Shown: positions 1 through 9,751, counted from the first letter of the stretch. The stretch: 64,000 bases of DNA from Azoarcus indigens (GCF_004361735.1 NZ_SNVV01000001.1:310001-374000), one strand, 5' to 3'. Notes: generated from the sequence alone by a model not told the origin. Numbers and translations are program-made.

Positions 1-188
1 GCCTGGGCCTCGCCAGCCGCGCGCAGCTGGAGCGCAGCGAATACAGCGCCGAACTGCGCCTGCTGAGGCTGGAGGATTTCGATCCATCCACGGAAATGTG
101 GCTGGTGCAGCGCCCGCACCCTGGCGCTTTCGCCGAACCGCTGGGCCGCTTCAGCCGCGCGTTGGCGGACAGCCTGGTGCCCGAATGA
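1..188 (+). CDS. LysR-type regulator, C-terminal fragment (cut by window edge)
   Basis: Only the last 61 codons are present, ending in TGA at 186-188; the reading frame begins at base 3. The peptide carries a run like WLVQRPHP followed by a short terminal helix, which resembles the end of the effector-binding domain of LysR-type transcription factors. The position, just upstream of a sulfonate-type transport and monooxygenase cluster, fits a local regulator of the CysB/SsuR kind. Family assignment from so short a tail is tentative and nothing can be said about its DNA-binding domain. Confidence 0.5.
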   Translation, partial: LGLASRAQLERSEYSAELRLLRLEDFDPSTEMWLVQRPHPGAFAEPLGRFSRALADSLVPE

Positions 189-305
189 GGGCCGCTGTGG
201 GCAGCCACAAAATTCCGTTACCGCATATATCAATATAATTTTTATTCTCTTACTGAATCATCAGGCGGCGATTAGCATTCCCCCACTACGCCACGGGGAA
301 TATCG
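189..305 (+). promoter_or_regulatory. AT-rich promoter region of the sulfonate-type cluster
   Basis: This stretch is much more AT-rich than its surroundings. It holds a perfect -10 hexamer TATAAT at 234-239 with no recognisable -35 at the usual distance, as expected for an activator-dependent promoter. A LysR-type regulator gene ends just upstream, so activator control is plausible. Transcription would start near 246, giving a leader of about 60 bases before the ATG at 306. Confidence 0.5.
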
Positions 306-1346
306 ATGTCCTGCATCCGCCTCCGCCTGCTTCATGCCGAAAACACCGGTTTCGACCGCCAGCGCCGCCACCTGCTCGGCCTGGGCGCGGCCAGCCTCCT
401 GGGCGGCCTCGCCCCCGGCGCACTGATCTCGCCAGTTGCCGCCGCCCCCATCCCCGCCGGCACCCGTCTGCGCATCGCCCAGTACAAGGGCGGCGACCGC
501 CTGCTGCTGGCCGCCGCCGGCCTGGCCGACACGCCCTACGCTATAGACTGGGCGGAATTCGCCTCCGGCAACCTGATGGTGGAGGCCATGAACGGCGGCT
601 CGCTGGACCTGGCCTACGGCAGCGAGATTCCGCCGCTGTTCGGCCACCTGGCCGGCGCCAACATCCGCGTGGTCGCCGTCATCAAGGGCGATGTGAACGA
701 GCAGACGGTGCTGGTGCCCAAGGACTCGGCCATCCGCGCCATCGCCGATCTCAAGGGCAAGCGCGTCGGCTATGTGCGCGCCACCACCACCCACTACTAC
801 CTCACCAAGATGCTGGCGGAAGTGGGGCTGGGCTTCGCCGACATCCAGGCCATCAACCTCAGCGTGCCCGACGGCGCCTCCGCCTTCCGCACCGGCCAGC
901 TGGATGCCTGGGCCATCTACGGCTACTCGGTGCCGCTGGCGCAGACCTCGGTGGGCGCGCGGGTGCTGAAGCGCGCCAACGGCTATCTCTCCGGCAACTA
1001 CCTCTACTTCTCGCCGCCGCAGGCCATCGCCGATCCGGCGCGCAATGCCGCGCTGGCCGACGTCTTTCTCCGCCTACAGAAGGCCTTCGCCTGGCGCCAG
1101 GCCAACCCGGAGCGCTATGCGGAAGCGATTGCGCCGGAGATCGGCGTGCCGGTGGACGCGGTGCTCACGCTGCTCAGGAACGAGAGCCAGCCGCGCCGGC
1201 TGGTGGCGGTGGACGAGGCGGCCATCCGCAGCCAGCAGGACGTGGCCGACACCTTCCTCAAGTCCGGCGTCATCAACCGCCAGGTGGATCTGCACCCGCT
1301 GTGGGACCGCAGCTTCGAGCCGGTGCTGAACGGACGGGCCGGCTGA
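306..1346 (+). CDS. Sulfonate/taurine-type ABC substrate-binding protein
   Basis: 346 aa, periplasmic binding protein of the SsuA/TauA-like (NMT1/THI5-like) fold. The N-terminus contains a twin-arginine-like segment (RRHLLGLG, about residues 21-28) and a hydrophobic stretch ending in SPVAAA, consistent with export. The central LKGKRVGYVRATTTHYYL block matches the ligand-hinge region of aliphatic sulfonate binding proteins. The stop overlaps the start of the next gene (TGATG), so the two are translationally coupled. No permease or ATPase gene lies beside it in this window; they may lie upstream or elsewhere. The ligand is inferred from the neighbouring flavin monooxygenases, not seen. Confidence 0.8.
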   Translation: MSCIRLRLLHAENTGFDRQRRHLLGLGAASLLGGLAPGALISPVAAAPIPAGTRLRIAQYKGGDRLLLAAAGLADTPYAIDWAEFASGNLMVEAMNGGSLDLAYGSEIPPLFGHLAGANIRVVAVIKGDVNEQTVLVPKDSAIRAIADLKGKRVGYVRATTTHYYLTKMLAEVGLGFADIQAINLSVPDGASAFRTGQLDAWAIYGYSVPLAQTSVGARVLKRANGYLSGNYLYFSPPQAIADPARNAALADVFLRLQKAFAWRQANPERYAEAIAPEIGVPVDAVLTLLRNESQPRRLVAVDEAAIRSQQDVADTFLKSGVINRQVDLHPLWDRSFEPVLNGRAG

Positions 1347-2596
1347 TGGGCGCACCGGAAAGCCTGCACGCCACCCGCCGCCAGCGCGCCACGCCCAGCG
1401 AGCGCGCCGCCGCGCTGGTACCGGAATTCGCCCGCCGTGCCGTCATCAACGACCGCGACAACCGCCTGCCGCTGGAGAACATCGCCGACCTGCACGCCGC
1501 CGGCCTGCTCGGCCTCACCGTGCCGGCCAGCGCCGGTGGCTTCGGCGGCGGGCTGGCCGATGCGGTGGCGGTGGTGAGCGCCGTCAGCCGTGGCGATGCT
1601 TCCACCGCGCTGCTGCTGTCGCTGCACTACCAGTGGCAGGCGGCCATCGCCCGCTCGCCGCGCTGGCCGGCCCACCTGCGCCACGCCATCGGCCACGAGG
1701 CCGCCACCGAGCCGGCGCTGATCAACGCCCTGAGGGTGGAGCCGGAGCTGGGCACGCCGGTGCGCGGCGGCCTGCCCGCCACCCGCGCCCGGCGGGTGGA
1801 AGGCGGCTGGCGCATCAGCGGCCGCAAGGTCTACTCCAGCGGCGCCGCGCTGCTGCGCCATGCGGTGGTGTGGGCGGCCGCCGAGGTGGACGGCGCCCTG
1901 CTCACCGGCTACTTCCTGCTGCCGATGAGCGCCGCCGGCATCACCCTGGTGCCCACCTGGGACCACCTGGGCATGCGCGCCACCGTCAGCGACGACGTGA
2001 TCCTGGACGAGGTCTTCGTGCCCGCCGACCACGCGGTGGACCTGCGGCCGCCAGAAGCCTGGGCCGCGCCGGACGCCCTCATCGCCAGCTGGAACCCGGT
2101 GCTGATCGCCGCCGCCTACGCCGGCATCCCCGAAGCCGCGCGCGACTGGCTGGTCGGCTGGCTGAACGGCCGCACGCCCAGCAACCTCGGCGCCCCGCTC
2201 TCCAGCCTCTACCGCTTCCAGACCGTGGTGGGCGAGATCGAAGGCCTGATCGCGGTGAATCGCCGCCTGCTCGCCCACTTCGCGCTGGAATTCGACGCCG
2301 CGGACCAAGACGGCCTGGATGAGCCGGCCGAAGCGGACGGCGGCAGGCCGGATCCAGGCCTGGGCCGGAGCGGCAAGCTGCTGCCGCCCACCGACGCCGG
2401 CCTCGTCAAGCACGCCGTCACCGGCAACGCCATCCGCGCGCTGGAACTGGCGGTGGAAGCCGCCGGCAACCCGGCGCTGATGCGCGCCAATCCGCTGGAG
2501 CGGTTGCACCGCGACGTACTGTGCAGCCGCATCCACTCGCCGCAGAACGACATGATCCTGACCCAGGCCGGCCGCCTCGCCCTGGGGCTTTGCTGA
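1346..2596 (+). CDS. Acyl-CoA-dehydrogenase-like flavoprotein (DszC/SfnB-type)
   Basis: 416 aa. The ATG at 1346 overlaps the upstream stop and is preferred to the open frame that extends further 5'. The fold is acyl-CoA dehydrogenase-like: an N-terminal helical part (AGLLGLTVPASAGGFGGG), a middle beta part (GGWRISGRKVYSSGA) and a C-terminal helical part with a late ARG-free DILT-type motif (QNDMILTQAG). Members beside SsuD-like genes are usually flavin-dependent monooxygenases or desulfurisation enzymes (DszC, SfnB/SfnC) rather than beta-oxidation enzymes. A low-complexity charged insertion (about residues 326-360) looks unusual. Substrate unknown. Confidence 0.75.
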   Translation: MGAPESLHATRRQRATPSERAAALVPEFARRAVINDRDNRLPLENIADLHAAGLLGLTVPASAGGFGGGLADAVAVVSAVSRGDASTALLLSLHYQWQAAIARSPRWPAHLRHAIGHEAATEPALINALRVEPELGTPVRGGLPATRARRVEGGWRISGRKVYSSGAALLRHAVVWAAAEVDGALLTGYFLLPMSAAGITLVPTWDHLGMRATVSDDVILDEVFVPADHAVDLRPPEAWAAPDALIASWNPVLIAAAYAGIPEAARDWLVGWLNGRTPSNLGAPLSSLYRFQTVVGEIEGLIAVNRRLLAHFALEFDAADQDGLDEPAEADGGRPDPGLGRSGKLLPPTDAGLVKHAVTGNAIRALELAVEAAGNPALMRANPLERLHRDVLCSRIHSPQNDMILTQAGRLALGLC

Positions 2597-2669
2597 TTTC
2601 CTCCTGACTCGCCCAGTGCCTCGCCCCGTTTCCCCTCCGCCCTCCATCCTCCACCTCCGGGAGCCCACG

Positions 2670-3761
2670 ATGAGCGTCGATTTCTTCGGCATGATCTACA
2701 CCCAGAAGCAGTCCGAGATCCACCCCGCGGAAGGCGGCCCGATAGATCGCGACTACGTGCGCGACTTCGCCCTCGCCCACGAGAACGCCGGCTTCGACCG
2801 CATCCTCTACCCGCTGCACTCCACCACGCCGGACGGCTTCCTCACCCTGGCCTACGCCGCCTCCTTCACCAAGCGCATCCACTTCCTGCTGGCCCACCGC
2901 CCCGGCTTCATCGCCCCGACGCTGGCTGCGCGCAAGCTCGCCACGCTGGACCACTTCACCGGCGGCCGGGTGGCGGTGCACATCATCTCCGGCGGCGACG
3001 ACGTCGATCAGCGCCGCGACGGCGACTTCCTCGACCATGACGAGCGCTACGCCCGCACCGACGAATACCTGGAGATCGTGCGCCGCATCTGGACCAGCGA
3101 CGCGCCCTTCGACCACCAGGGCCGCTACTACCAGTTCGAAGGCGGCTACTCCGAAGTGAAGCCGGTGCAGAAACCCTACCTGCCCATCTTCTTCGGCGGT
3201 TCGTCGGCAGCCGCCATCCAGGTCGCCGGCAAGCATGCGGACGCCTTCGCCCTGTGGGGCGAGAACCTGGCACAGACGCGCGACACCATCGCCCGGGTGC
3301 GCGCCGAGGCGGCGAAGCACGGCCGCGACATCCGCTTCAGCGTCTCCTTCCGCCCCATCCTCGCCGACACCGAGGCCGCCGCCTGGGAGCGCGCCGGACA
3401 CATCCTCAACGAAACCCGCCGCCTGCGCGCCGCTCAGGGCCTGGGCCAGGGCGCGCCGCTGCAGAGCGAAGGCGCCCGCCGCCTGCTCGCCGCCGCCACC
3501 GACGGCGACCGCGCCGACAAGCGCCTGTGGACCGCCATCGCCAGGGAAACCGGCGGCCGCTCCAACTCCACCGCCCTGGTCGGCACGCCGGAGCAGGTCG
3601 CAGAAGCCCTGCTGGACTACTACGAGCTCGGCGTCACCACCTTCCTCATCCGCGGCTTCGACCCGCTGGAAGACGCCATCGACTACGGCCGCAAGCTCAT
3701 CCCGCTGACCCGCGAACTCGTTGCCGAGCGCGACGCCCGCGGCCTGCGCAAGGCCGGCTGA
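2670..3761 (+). CDS. SsuD-like FMNH2-dependent (alkanesulfonate) monooxygenase
   Basis: 363 aa, bacterial luciferase-like TIM-barrel family. I chose the ATG at 2670, preceded by CGGGAG at 2659-2664; an in-frame upstream ATG at 2616 has no ribosome site and adds a proline-rich tail. Family signatures are the HRPGFIAPT strand, HIISGGDD, and GDFLDHDERYARTDEYLE, which parallel SsuD. Such enzymes use reduced FMN from a partner reductase to split C-S bonds and release sulfite. No flavin reductase gene is adjacent. With the preceding gene it could form a two-component organosulfur oxidation route; this is inference from context. Confidence 0.85.
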   Translation: MSVDFFGMIYTQKQSEIHPAEGGPIDRDYVRDFALAHENAGFDRILYPLHSTTPDGFLTLAYAASFTKRIHFLLAHRPGFIAPTLAARKLATLDHFTGGRVAVHIISGGDDVDQRRDGDFLDHDERYARTDEYLEIVRRIWTSDAPFDHQGRYYQFEGGYSEVKPVQKPYLPIFFGGSSAAAIQVAGKHADAFALWGENLAQTRDTIARVRAEAAKHGRDIRFSVSFRPILADTEAAAWERAGHILNETRRLRAAQGLGQGAPLQSEGARRLLAAATDGDRADKRLWTAIARETGGRSNSTALVGTPEQVAEALLDYYELGVTTFLIRGFDPLEDAIDYGRKLIPLTRELVAERDARGLRKAG

Positions 3762-4098
3762 GCGGGTGTGGGGCGAGCGGCGGCGGTCACCGCAAGCCGC
3801 CGCGCCGCTCGCGTTCAGCGCGCCCCACCCAGCGGTCTTATTGATCTGGCAACCGAATGCCCGGCAGCCATCCAGGCCGCGCCCTTAGCCAGCCATGTAG
3901 GCCCCAGGGCAAGCGGCCTCTCTCGCTTGCCTGCCGGGTTCATGAACGCTGCCGCCTCGGCGCAAGGCCGTCCCACACCAGCGGCAGCCTGCACGCAGGC
4001 CGACACATTTCCCGAGCTGGAGCACAGCTCACGCTCCGTGTCTCGCCCCCTGGGTCTTGCCCCCCGTTACCCCGTACCTACCCGCCCACGAGGTTCCC
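3762..4098. other. Intergenic stretch between monooxygenase and aldolase genes
   Basis: 337 bases without a supported gene. Apart from the hairpin at its left end I see no RNA gene, repeat or convincing promoter. Open frames crossing it have no ribosome site and are continuations of shadow frames. Confidence 0.6.
3764..3830 (+). terminator. Large GC-rich hairpin after the monooxygenase gene
   Basis: TGGGGCG (3769-3775) pairs with CGCCCCA (3821-3827), and GCGAGCGGC with GCCGCTCGC inside it, giving a long imperfect stem starting 3 bases after the stop codon. There is no U-run after it, so it could equally be a transcript-stabilising or Rho-assisted end. Confidence 0.35.
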
Positions 4099-4872
4099 AT
4101 GAACGCTCCCGACCGCCGCTTCCTGCTCGAAGAGCCCGCTCCGCGCGCCTCCATCGAGGAAGAGCGCCTGTACCGCAAGCAACGCCTGGCCGCCACCTTC
4201 CGCCTGTTCGCCCGCCACGGCTACGACCACGGCCTCGCCGGCCACGTCACCGCGCGCGATCCCGAGCATCCGGACCGCTTCTGGGTCAATCCCTTCGGCA
4301 AGCACTTCAGCCGCATCCGCGTCTCCGATCTGCTGCTGGTGGATCACGAGGGCAACATCCTGGTTGGCGACCGGCCGGTGAACCGGGCCGCCTTCGCCAT
4401 CCATTCCGCGCTGCACGCCGCCCGGCCGGACGTCATCGCCGCCGCCCATACCCACTCCACCTACGGCAAGGCCTGGTCCAGCCTCGGCCGCCTGCTCGAC
4501 CCGCTGACCCAGGACGCCTGCGCCTTCTACGGTGACCACGTACTGTTCGACGACTACACCGGCGTGGTGTGGGACAAGTCCGAAGGCGAACGCATCGCCG
4601 CCGCGCTGGGCGGCAAGAAGGCCGCCATCCTGCGCAACCACGGCCTGCTTACCACCGGCCCCTCGGTGGAAGCCGCCGCCTGGTGGTTCATCTCCATGGA
4701 CAACGCCGCCCACGCCCAGCTGCTGGCCGAAGCCGCCGGCCTGCCCAGGCCGCTCACGCACGAAGTCGCCAGCCACACCGCCGGCCAGGTCGGCGGCCAC
4801 CGCAGCGCGGCGCTGGGCTTTCACAGCCTGTGGGAGATCCTCATCGAAGAAGAAGCGGATTTTCTCGAGTAG
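4099..4872 (+). CDS. Class II aldolase/adducin-family protein
   Basis: 257 aa; the ATG at 4099 is used because the earlier in-frame ATG at 4057 adds only an unconserved tail. The metal site of class II aldolases is visible: HTH at residues 117-119 and His181 in RNHGLLTTG. The family cleaves or epimerises phosphosugars or acts as a decarboxylase; non-sugar members occur in catabolic clusters. It is 337 bases downstream of the monooxygenase gene on the same strand and may be a separate unit. The window holds a second, distinct class II aldolase at 10704-11465. Substrate not assignable. Confidence 0.85.
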   Translation: MNAPDRRFLLEEPAPRASIEEERLYRKQRLAATFRLFARHGYDHGLAGHVTARDPEHPDRFWVNPFGKHFSRIRVSDLLLVDHEGNILVGDRPVNRAAFAIHSALHAARPDVIAAAHTHSTYGKAWSSLGRLLDPLTQDACAFYGDHVLFDDYTGVVWDKSEGERIAAALGGKKAAILRNHGLLTTGPSVEAAAWWFISMDNAAHAQLLAEAAGLPRPLTHEVASHTAGQVGGHRSAALGFHSLWEILIEEEADFLE

Positions 4873-4893
4873 CCCATCCGCCACCTGGAAAAA

Positions 4894-6501
4894 TCAGGCG
4901 GACGGCGGCAATTCCAGCACCCGGTTGGCCCATCCCCGCCCCAGCGCCTGAAGCCGCTCGCGGAAGGGCTGCGGGCCCGCCGCGGTACGTTCCGCGTCGA
5001 GGTAGAGCACGGTATCGCGGCCTGGCTCGAAACACGGCCACGTCGGCAGGCCTGCGCCATTGGGATCGCCGCCGCGAGCAAAATTGAGCCAGTAGCGCGA
5101 CATCATTTCCGTCATCAATACCCGCCGCTCACTCATCGGCCAGGCCGCAGTCTCCGGGTTGCGCAAGGCGTAGCCGATCTCGGCGCCGTGGAAGGCGCCG
5201 AACTCGCCGCTGTCTCGGCCTTGGTGAGGGATGCCAGCCGGAAGCGTGTCGCGGAAGACGAAATGATAGAAATACACCGCTTGCCGGCGATTCAAGGCCA
5301 TCGCCGTCGTCAGCGCCGATGAGTTCCAGTTGAATACGATGTCAGCCAACAGGCGCCGGCCCCGCGCCACCGCTTCAGCATCCGTCGTGGCGAGGAAATG
5401 GTGGAGGTCATCGGCTGGCAGCGCGCCGCAGTAGCGCTGCACCGCCTGCTCCAGCCCCGCTACCGTCCCGCCGCCCAGCGGCGGAAACAGGGCGCCCTCA
5501 TCGGCATTGAAACCGGCCAGCAGCGCTACGTCGGCCACACGACCTGCGGCAATGGCGTCAAAGGGATGTTCGGGGATGACCACGCCATCCAGTGCTGGAT
5601 GGAAGATCCAGCGCCCTGCGTCCGCCTGCACCAACTGGAACGGATCCATGCGGCGCAATTCGGCAATGCTCCGCGCGCCAAGCCGCCGGGCAAACTCGAC
5701 ACCGGCCTCCTCCATGCCGCGATAGCGACTGATCATGCTCATGGTATTGAGCGGCCCCAGCGGTGCTCCGCTCTGTGCCACTGCGCGCTGAAATAGCCCG
5801 CGCGAGCGCGGCATCACGAGATGGAAGGCCACGCTGAACGCGCCGGAAGACTGCCCCATCAAGGTGATCCGTTCGGGATCGCCGCCGAAAGCGGCAATGT
5901 TCTCGCGCACCCAGCGCAGCGCGGCAATCTGATCCAGCAGCGCATAGTTGCCGGAAACACCATCGGGCGACTCCGCCGCCAACTCCGGATGGGTCAGGAA
6001 ACCGAGGATGCCCACGCGGTGGTTGAAAGACACGAACACCACATCCTGCGCTGCCAGGTGGGCACCGTCATAGCGCGCGTCGTCGGACGTTCCGGCGACA
6101 TAGGCGCCACCGTAGATCCACACCACCACGGGGCGGGAGCGCCCGGCTCTGTCGGCCGGAGCCCATACGTTCACGCTCAGGCAGTCCTCGCTCATGACAA
6201 CCGGCCGCTGCGGGAAGAGCGCCTGTGCCTGCCGCGGCATCGCCCATGGACTGGCGGAAAACCGCTCGGCCCGCCGGGTCCCCGACCACGGCGGCACCGG
6301 CTGCGGCGGCCGCCAGCGCAATGCTCCCACCGGAGCCGCCGCATACGGAATGCCCAGCCAGGCATCCACCCCCGGCACAGCCGTCGCCACGCCTTCCAGC
6401 TCGCCACCGGTGACGGAAACGACCCGTCCCTCCCCGGCCCTTCCCAGCCGCGGCAAGCACAGCATGCCGGCACCAGCGGCAAGAAAACCACGTCGATCCA
6501 T
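4894..6501 (-). CDS. Exported type-B carboxylesterase
   Basis: 535 aa from the ATG at 6501 (an ATG 30 bases further out gives no better signal). The N-terminus MDRRGFLAAGAG is a twin-arginine signal, so the enzyme is probably folded before export. The alpha/beta-hydrolase features of type-B esterases are present: SEDCLSVNVW (104-113), the oxyanion GG at 131-132, the nucleophile elbow GQSSG with Ser218, and a late His in FHGAEIG. It faces away from the chemoreceptor gene and converges with the aldolase gene. It hydrolyses carboxylic esters; the natural substrate is not evident. Confidence 0.88.
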   Translation of the reverse strand: MDRRGFLAAGAGMLCLPRLGRAGEGRVVSVTGGELEGVATAVPGVDAWLGIPYAAAPVGALRWRPPQPVPPWSGTRRAERFSASPWAMPRQAQALFPQRPVVMSEDCLSVNVWAPADRAGRSRPVVVWIYGGAYVAGTSDDARYDGAHLAAQDVVFVSFNHRVGILGFLTHPELAAESPDGVSGNYALLDQIAALRWVRENIAAFGGDPERITLMGQSSGAFSVAFHLVMPRSRGLFQRAVAQSGAPLGPLNTMSMISRYRGMEEAGVEFARRLGARSIAELRRMDPFQLVQADAGRWIFHPALDGVVIPEHPFDAIAAGRVADVALLAGFNADEGALFPPLGGGTVAGLEQAVQRYCGALPADDLHHFLATTDAEAVARGRRLLADIVFNWNSSALTTAMALNRRQAVYFYHFVFRDTLPAGIPHQGRDSGEFGAFHGAEIGYALRNPETAAWPMSERRVLMTEMMSRYWLNFARGGDPNGAGLPTWPCFEPGRDTVLYLDAERTAAGPQPFRERLQALGRGWANRVLELPPSA

Positions 6502-6892
6502 TCGCACCGTCTGATCACCTCCAGGTCGCACCTCGTGCCAGGGCCAGCCCCGTCCGGCGTAAGGCCCCCAACTGTGCCCTCACCCCCCAAAGGAATTGCA
6601 TAATCGGACAGGAGCAGCGAGTCCTGGCGGCAAGGCAAGAGGGTCAATCTATCCCCGGTGCAACAGCAGACGCGGTGCTTTTTCCGTATCGCGCGACAGC
6701 AGCCCCGGGTACGCCCGGAGCGCCGGGAACCCAGCTATGGCGCTCGGCAGCCAATTGCATCACGATAGCCGTGCGCCACGGCAAGCCAACGATGCGGGAC
6801 ATCACTGCACACGGCAGCCCCAGATTGGGGAAGCAGCGACCATTCCTGCCCTTCAGCTTCCCGCGGCGCGCCCGATAGCTGACGGATCAAGC
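6502..6892. other. Divergent intergenic region, esterase / chemoreceptor
   Basis: 391 bases between divergent starts. It should contain both promoters, but I cannot pick a convincing -35/-10 pair on either strand. An open frame continues upstream from the chemoreceptor through this region, but its sequence is not protein-like and lacks a ribosome site. Confidence 0.5.
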
Positions 6893-8839
6893 ATGCTGAG
6901 GTGGCTGGCCATGACGCGCACCCTGAGTTCCCGCTTTCTCGTCCCGCTCTTCGCGCTGCTGGCGCTGGCGACCGCGGTGGAAGCCACACTGGGCTACCTG
7001 CGCGCCAGCCGCGACGTCGCCCGCGAAGTCGACGCCCTGGTGGAACAGAAGCTCACCGGCGTGCTGGATGTGTTGCAGGTCACCAACCAGCTGATGGGCG
7101 AGCGGGTCAAATCCGCGATGCACCTGCTGGTCGAGCGCGGCGAGGGCCTGGGCGCGGCGGCGCAGGGGCCGGCGGTGGAAGTCGCCGGCCGCAGCACGCC
7201 GGACCTGCTGCTCGGTTCCCATCCGCAGGCCAACGACTTCTCCCTGGTGGACGACGTGGTGGCGGTCATGGACGGCACCGCCACCTTGTTCTCCCGCGAC
7301 GGCGACGACTTCGTCCGGGTCTCCACCAACGTCAAGAAAGCCGACGGCAGCCGCGCCATCGGCACGGTGCTCGACCCCAAGGGCAAGGCCATCGCCCGCA
7401 TCCGCGACGGCCAGCCCTACTTCGGCCAGGTGGACATCCTCGGCAATCCCTTCATCACCGGCTACCAGCCCATCCTCGCCGCCGGCGGCGGCGTCATCGG
7501 CATCTGGTACGTCGGCTACAAGGCCGATCTCGCCACCCTCGCCGCCACCATCGAGAAAAGCCGGGTACTGGCCCAGGGCTTCGCCGCCCTGGTGGACGAC
7601 AAGGGCCGGGTGCGCTTCCATTCCAGCACCGCCAACGCGGAGCAGGTCGGCGAAGTCCTCGCCGGCAAGGCCGAGGGCTGGAGCCTGCGGCGGGAGGGCT
7701 TCGCCCCCTGGGGCTACGAGGTCGTCGTCGCGGTGGCGGACGCGGACCGCCACGCGCTGCTGCGCGAGGTCGTCACCGGCCGGCTGGTGGCGGCGCTGCT
7801 GCTGGCCGTGGTGCTGGGCGCGGTGGTGTGGTGGCTGCTGCGCAGGCTGGTGCTGCGACCGCTGGGCGGCGAGCCGGGAATCGCCATCGACGTGGCCCGT
7901 GCGGTGGCGCGCGGCGACCTCAGCCAGCCCATCCCGGCAGCACCCGAGGGCAGCCTGCTGCACGCCATTGCCGACATGCAGCGCGGCCTGCGCGCCATCG
8001 TCGGCCGCATCGACCAGCTCGCCACTGCGCTGGACCGCCGCGCCGACGGTCTGGTCGCCACTTCCAGCGAGGTCGCCGAGCGCCTCGCCCAGCAATCTTC
8101 TGCAGCTGGCCGCATTGCCGCCACCCTGGGCGAGATCGGTGCCAGCGCCAGCGAGGTGGCCGACAACGCCCGTACCGCCGACGGCAAGGCGCGGGAAGCC
8201 GGCCGCCAGACCGGCGACAGCGCGGGCGTGGTCGAACGCACGGTGGACGGCATGCAGCGCAGCGCGGAATCCGTCACCCGCTCCGCCGCCTCGCTCAACG
8301 AGCTCGCCGCCAGTTCGGAGGCCATCTCCCGCATCACCGGCGTGATCCGCGAAATCGCCGACCAGACCAATATGCTGGCCCTCAACGCCGCCATCGAAGC
8401 CGCCCGCGCCGGCGAGCAGGGCCGCGGCTTCGCCGTGGTGGCCGACGAAGTGCGCAAGCTCGCCGAGCGCACCTCCGCTTCCACTGCCGAGATCAGCGGG
8501 ATGATAGAGAGCATCCAGGAACGCACCCGGCGCGCCATCGCCGAGATGGAAGAAGGCAGCCGGCAGGTGGGCGAAAGCGCGGCGCTGGCGCAAGAAGCGG
8601 GCGCCTCCATGAGCCGGGTGCGCAATGCGGCGGAAGACGTGGTGCACACCATCGGCAGCATCTCCGGCGCGCTCGCCGAGCAGCAGCGCGCCACCGGCGA
8701 GATCGCCCGCAGCGTGGACGAGATGGCCGGCATGAACGGCCATAACAGCAGCGCCATGCAGGGCTTGGCCAGCGCCGCGGGCGAACTGCGCCATCTCTCC
8801 TCGCAACTGCACGAGGCCATCGCCACCTTCCGCACCTGA
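6893..8839 (+). CDS. Methyl-accepting chemotaxis protein with Cache-type sensor
   Basis: 648 aa from the ATG at 6893 (ATG at 6911 is an alternative). Layout: first membrane helix at about residues 12-32, a periplasmic Cache_3/Cache_2-type domain ([27 protein letters not shown]), a second membrane helix near 300-325, a HAMP linker and a cytoplasmic signalling domain with the conserved hairpin ([19 protein letters not shown]). It clusters at the poles and signals to CheA. Cache domains of this kind often bind organic acids. Its place between two organosulfur-type clusters suggests it senses a related compound; that link is inference. Confidence 0.93.
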   Translation: MLRWLAMTRTLSSRFLVPLFALLALATAVEATLGYLRASRDVAREVDALVEQKLTGVLDVLQVTNQLMGERVKSAMHLLVERGEGLGAAAQGPAVEVAGRSTPDLLLGSHPQANDFSLVDDVVAVMDGTATLFSRDGDDFVRVSTNVKKADGSRAIGTVLDPKGKAIARIRDGQPYFGQVDILGNPFITGYQPILAAGGGVIGIWYVGYKADLATLAATIEKSRVLAQGFAALVDDKGRVRFHSSTANAEQVGEVLAGKAEGWSLRREGFAPWGYEVVVAVADADRHALLREVVTGRLVAALLLAVVLGAVVWWLLRRLVLRPLGGEPGIAIDVARAVARGDLSQPIPAAPEGSLLHAIADMQRGLRAIVGRIDQLATALDRRADGLVATSSEVAERLAQQSSAAGRIAATLGEIGASASEVADNARTADGKAREAGRQTGDSAGVVERTVDGMQRSAESVTRSAASLNELAASSEAISRITGVIREIADQTNMLALNAAIEAARAGEQGRGFAVVADEVRKLAERTSASTAEISGMIESIQERTRRAIAEMEEGSRQVGESAALAQEAGASMSRVRNAAEDVVHTIGSISGALAEQQRATGEIARSVDEMAGMNGHNSSAMQGLASAAGELRHLSSQLHEAIATFRT

Positions 8840-8978
8840 GCATGCGCAAGAGCGGCTCTCGCCGGCTGCGCGGGCGGGATGCGCCCGGCCGCGCCGTCAT
8901 TCACCCAGCATTCCTCCGCGCAGACGCCACGGCCCCACCCGGAAACCTAACGGTTCAGGCTGCCGCGGCGTCCGGCCC

Positions 8979-9551
8979 TCAGCTCCAGAGATTGGGCACC
9001 ACGTCGCTGGCGTAGCCAGAGATGAAGGTCCTGGCCTCGCCGCTGGCGGCATCGAAGACGTGGCGGGAGACGCGGCCGATGTTGCCGCCGTAGACATGGA
9101 TGCTGATGGACACCTGGTCGTCCAGCGCATTCTCGACGATGTGCACGTCGCCGATGCTGGGCGACACCGCGGTGACGCCGCCGGCGCCGAGCACGCCGGC
9201 CTCCACCTCGCGGTAGCTGCCGTCGGCCTGGTGGTCGAAGCGGCGTTCGCGCTCCCGGCCGCGCAGCACGCCGACCACGCCCCACACCGTGTGGTCGTGC
9301 AGCGGCGTCTTCTGGCCGGGGCCCCAGACGAAAGAGACCACCGAGAACCGCTCCTGCGGGTCGGCGTACAGCAGGTACTGCTGGTAGTACTGCGGATGCG
9401 GCTGGGCGAAGGCTTCGGGCAGCCAGTCGTCCTTGGCGACGAGCTGGCCGACCAGCTCGCGCCCCTGCTCCAGGATGCGGGGCTCTGTGGCGCCGCTTTC
9501 GACCAGCCGGGTCAGGGATACGACGAATTCGCGCAAGGGGTTCAGCGACAT
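8979..9551 (-). CDS. 3-mercaptopropionate/cysteine dioxygenase-type thiol dioxygenase
   Basis: 190 aa, small cupin. The non-haem iron site is visible as His85 and His87 (LHDHTVWGVVGVL) and His137 (GDVHIVEN). The C-terminal stretch SISIHVYGGNIG with Tyr154 and the FISGY ending match my recollection of bacterial 3-mercaptopropionate dioxygenases (the Pseudomonas PA2602 type) better than mammalian cysteine dioxygenase. The enzyme adds O2 to a thiol to give a sulfinate. It is the last gene of the minus-strand array, 200 bases after its upstream neighbour, so it may have its own promoter. The thiol substrate is inferred from family resemblance. Confidence 0.85.
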   Translation of the reverse strand: MSLNPLREFVVSLTRLVESGATEPRILEQGRELVGQLVAKDDWLPEAFAQPHPQYYQQYLLYADPQERFSVVSFVWGPGQKTPLHDHTVWGVVGVLRGRERERRFDHQADGSYREVEAGVLGAGGVTAVSPSIGDVHIVENALDDQVSISIHVYGGNIGRVSRHVFDAASGEARTFISGYASDVVPNLWS

Positions 9552-9751
9552 GATGGTTCTCCGGTGAGTTCGGAAGGAATGAAGTAGGGAGGACGCCCTG
9601 AGAGGTAACGAGGATGTCCGGGTCGCGCGGACCCGACCCCGTTCGCGCGCTCCGGCCGTGGCCGGGCTGTCGCTGGCATGGGTGCCGGCATGGGCGGCGG
9701 CGCCGGAACGATCCCTGTTGTCATGGATATCCGCCGCTTTGCCATCTGGCT

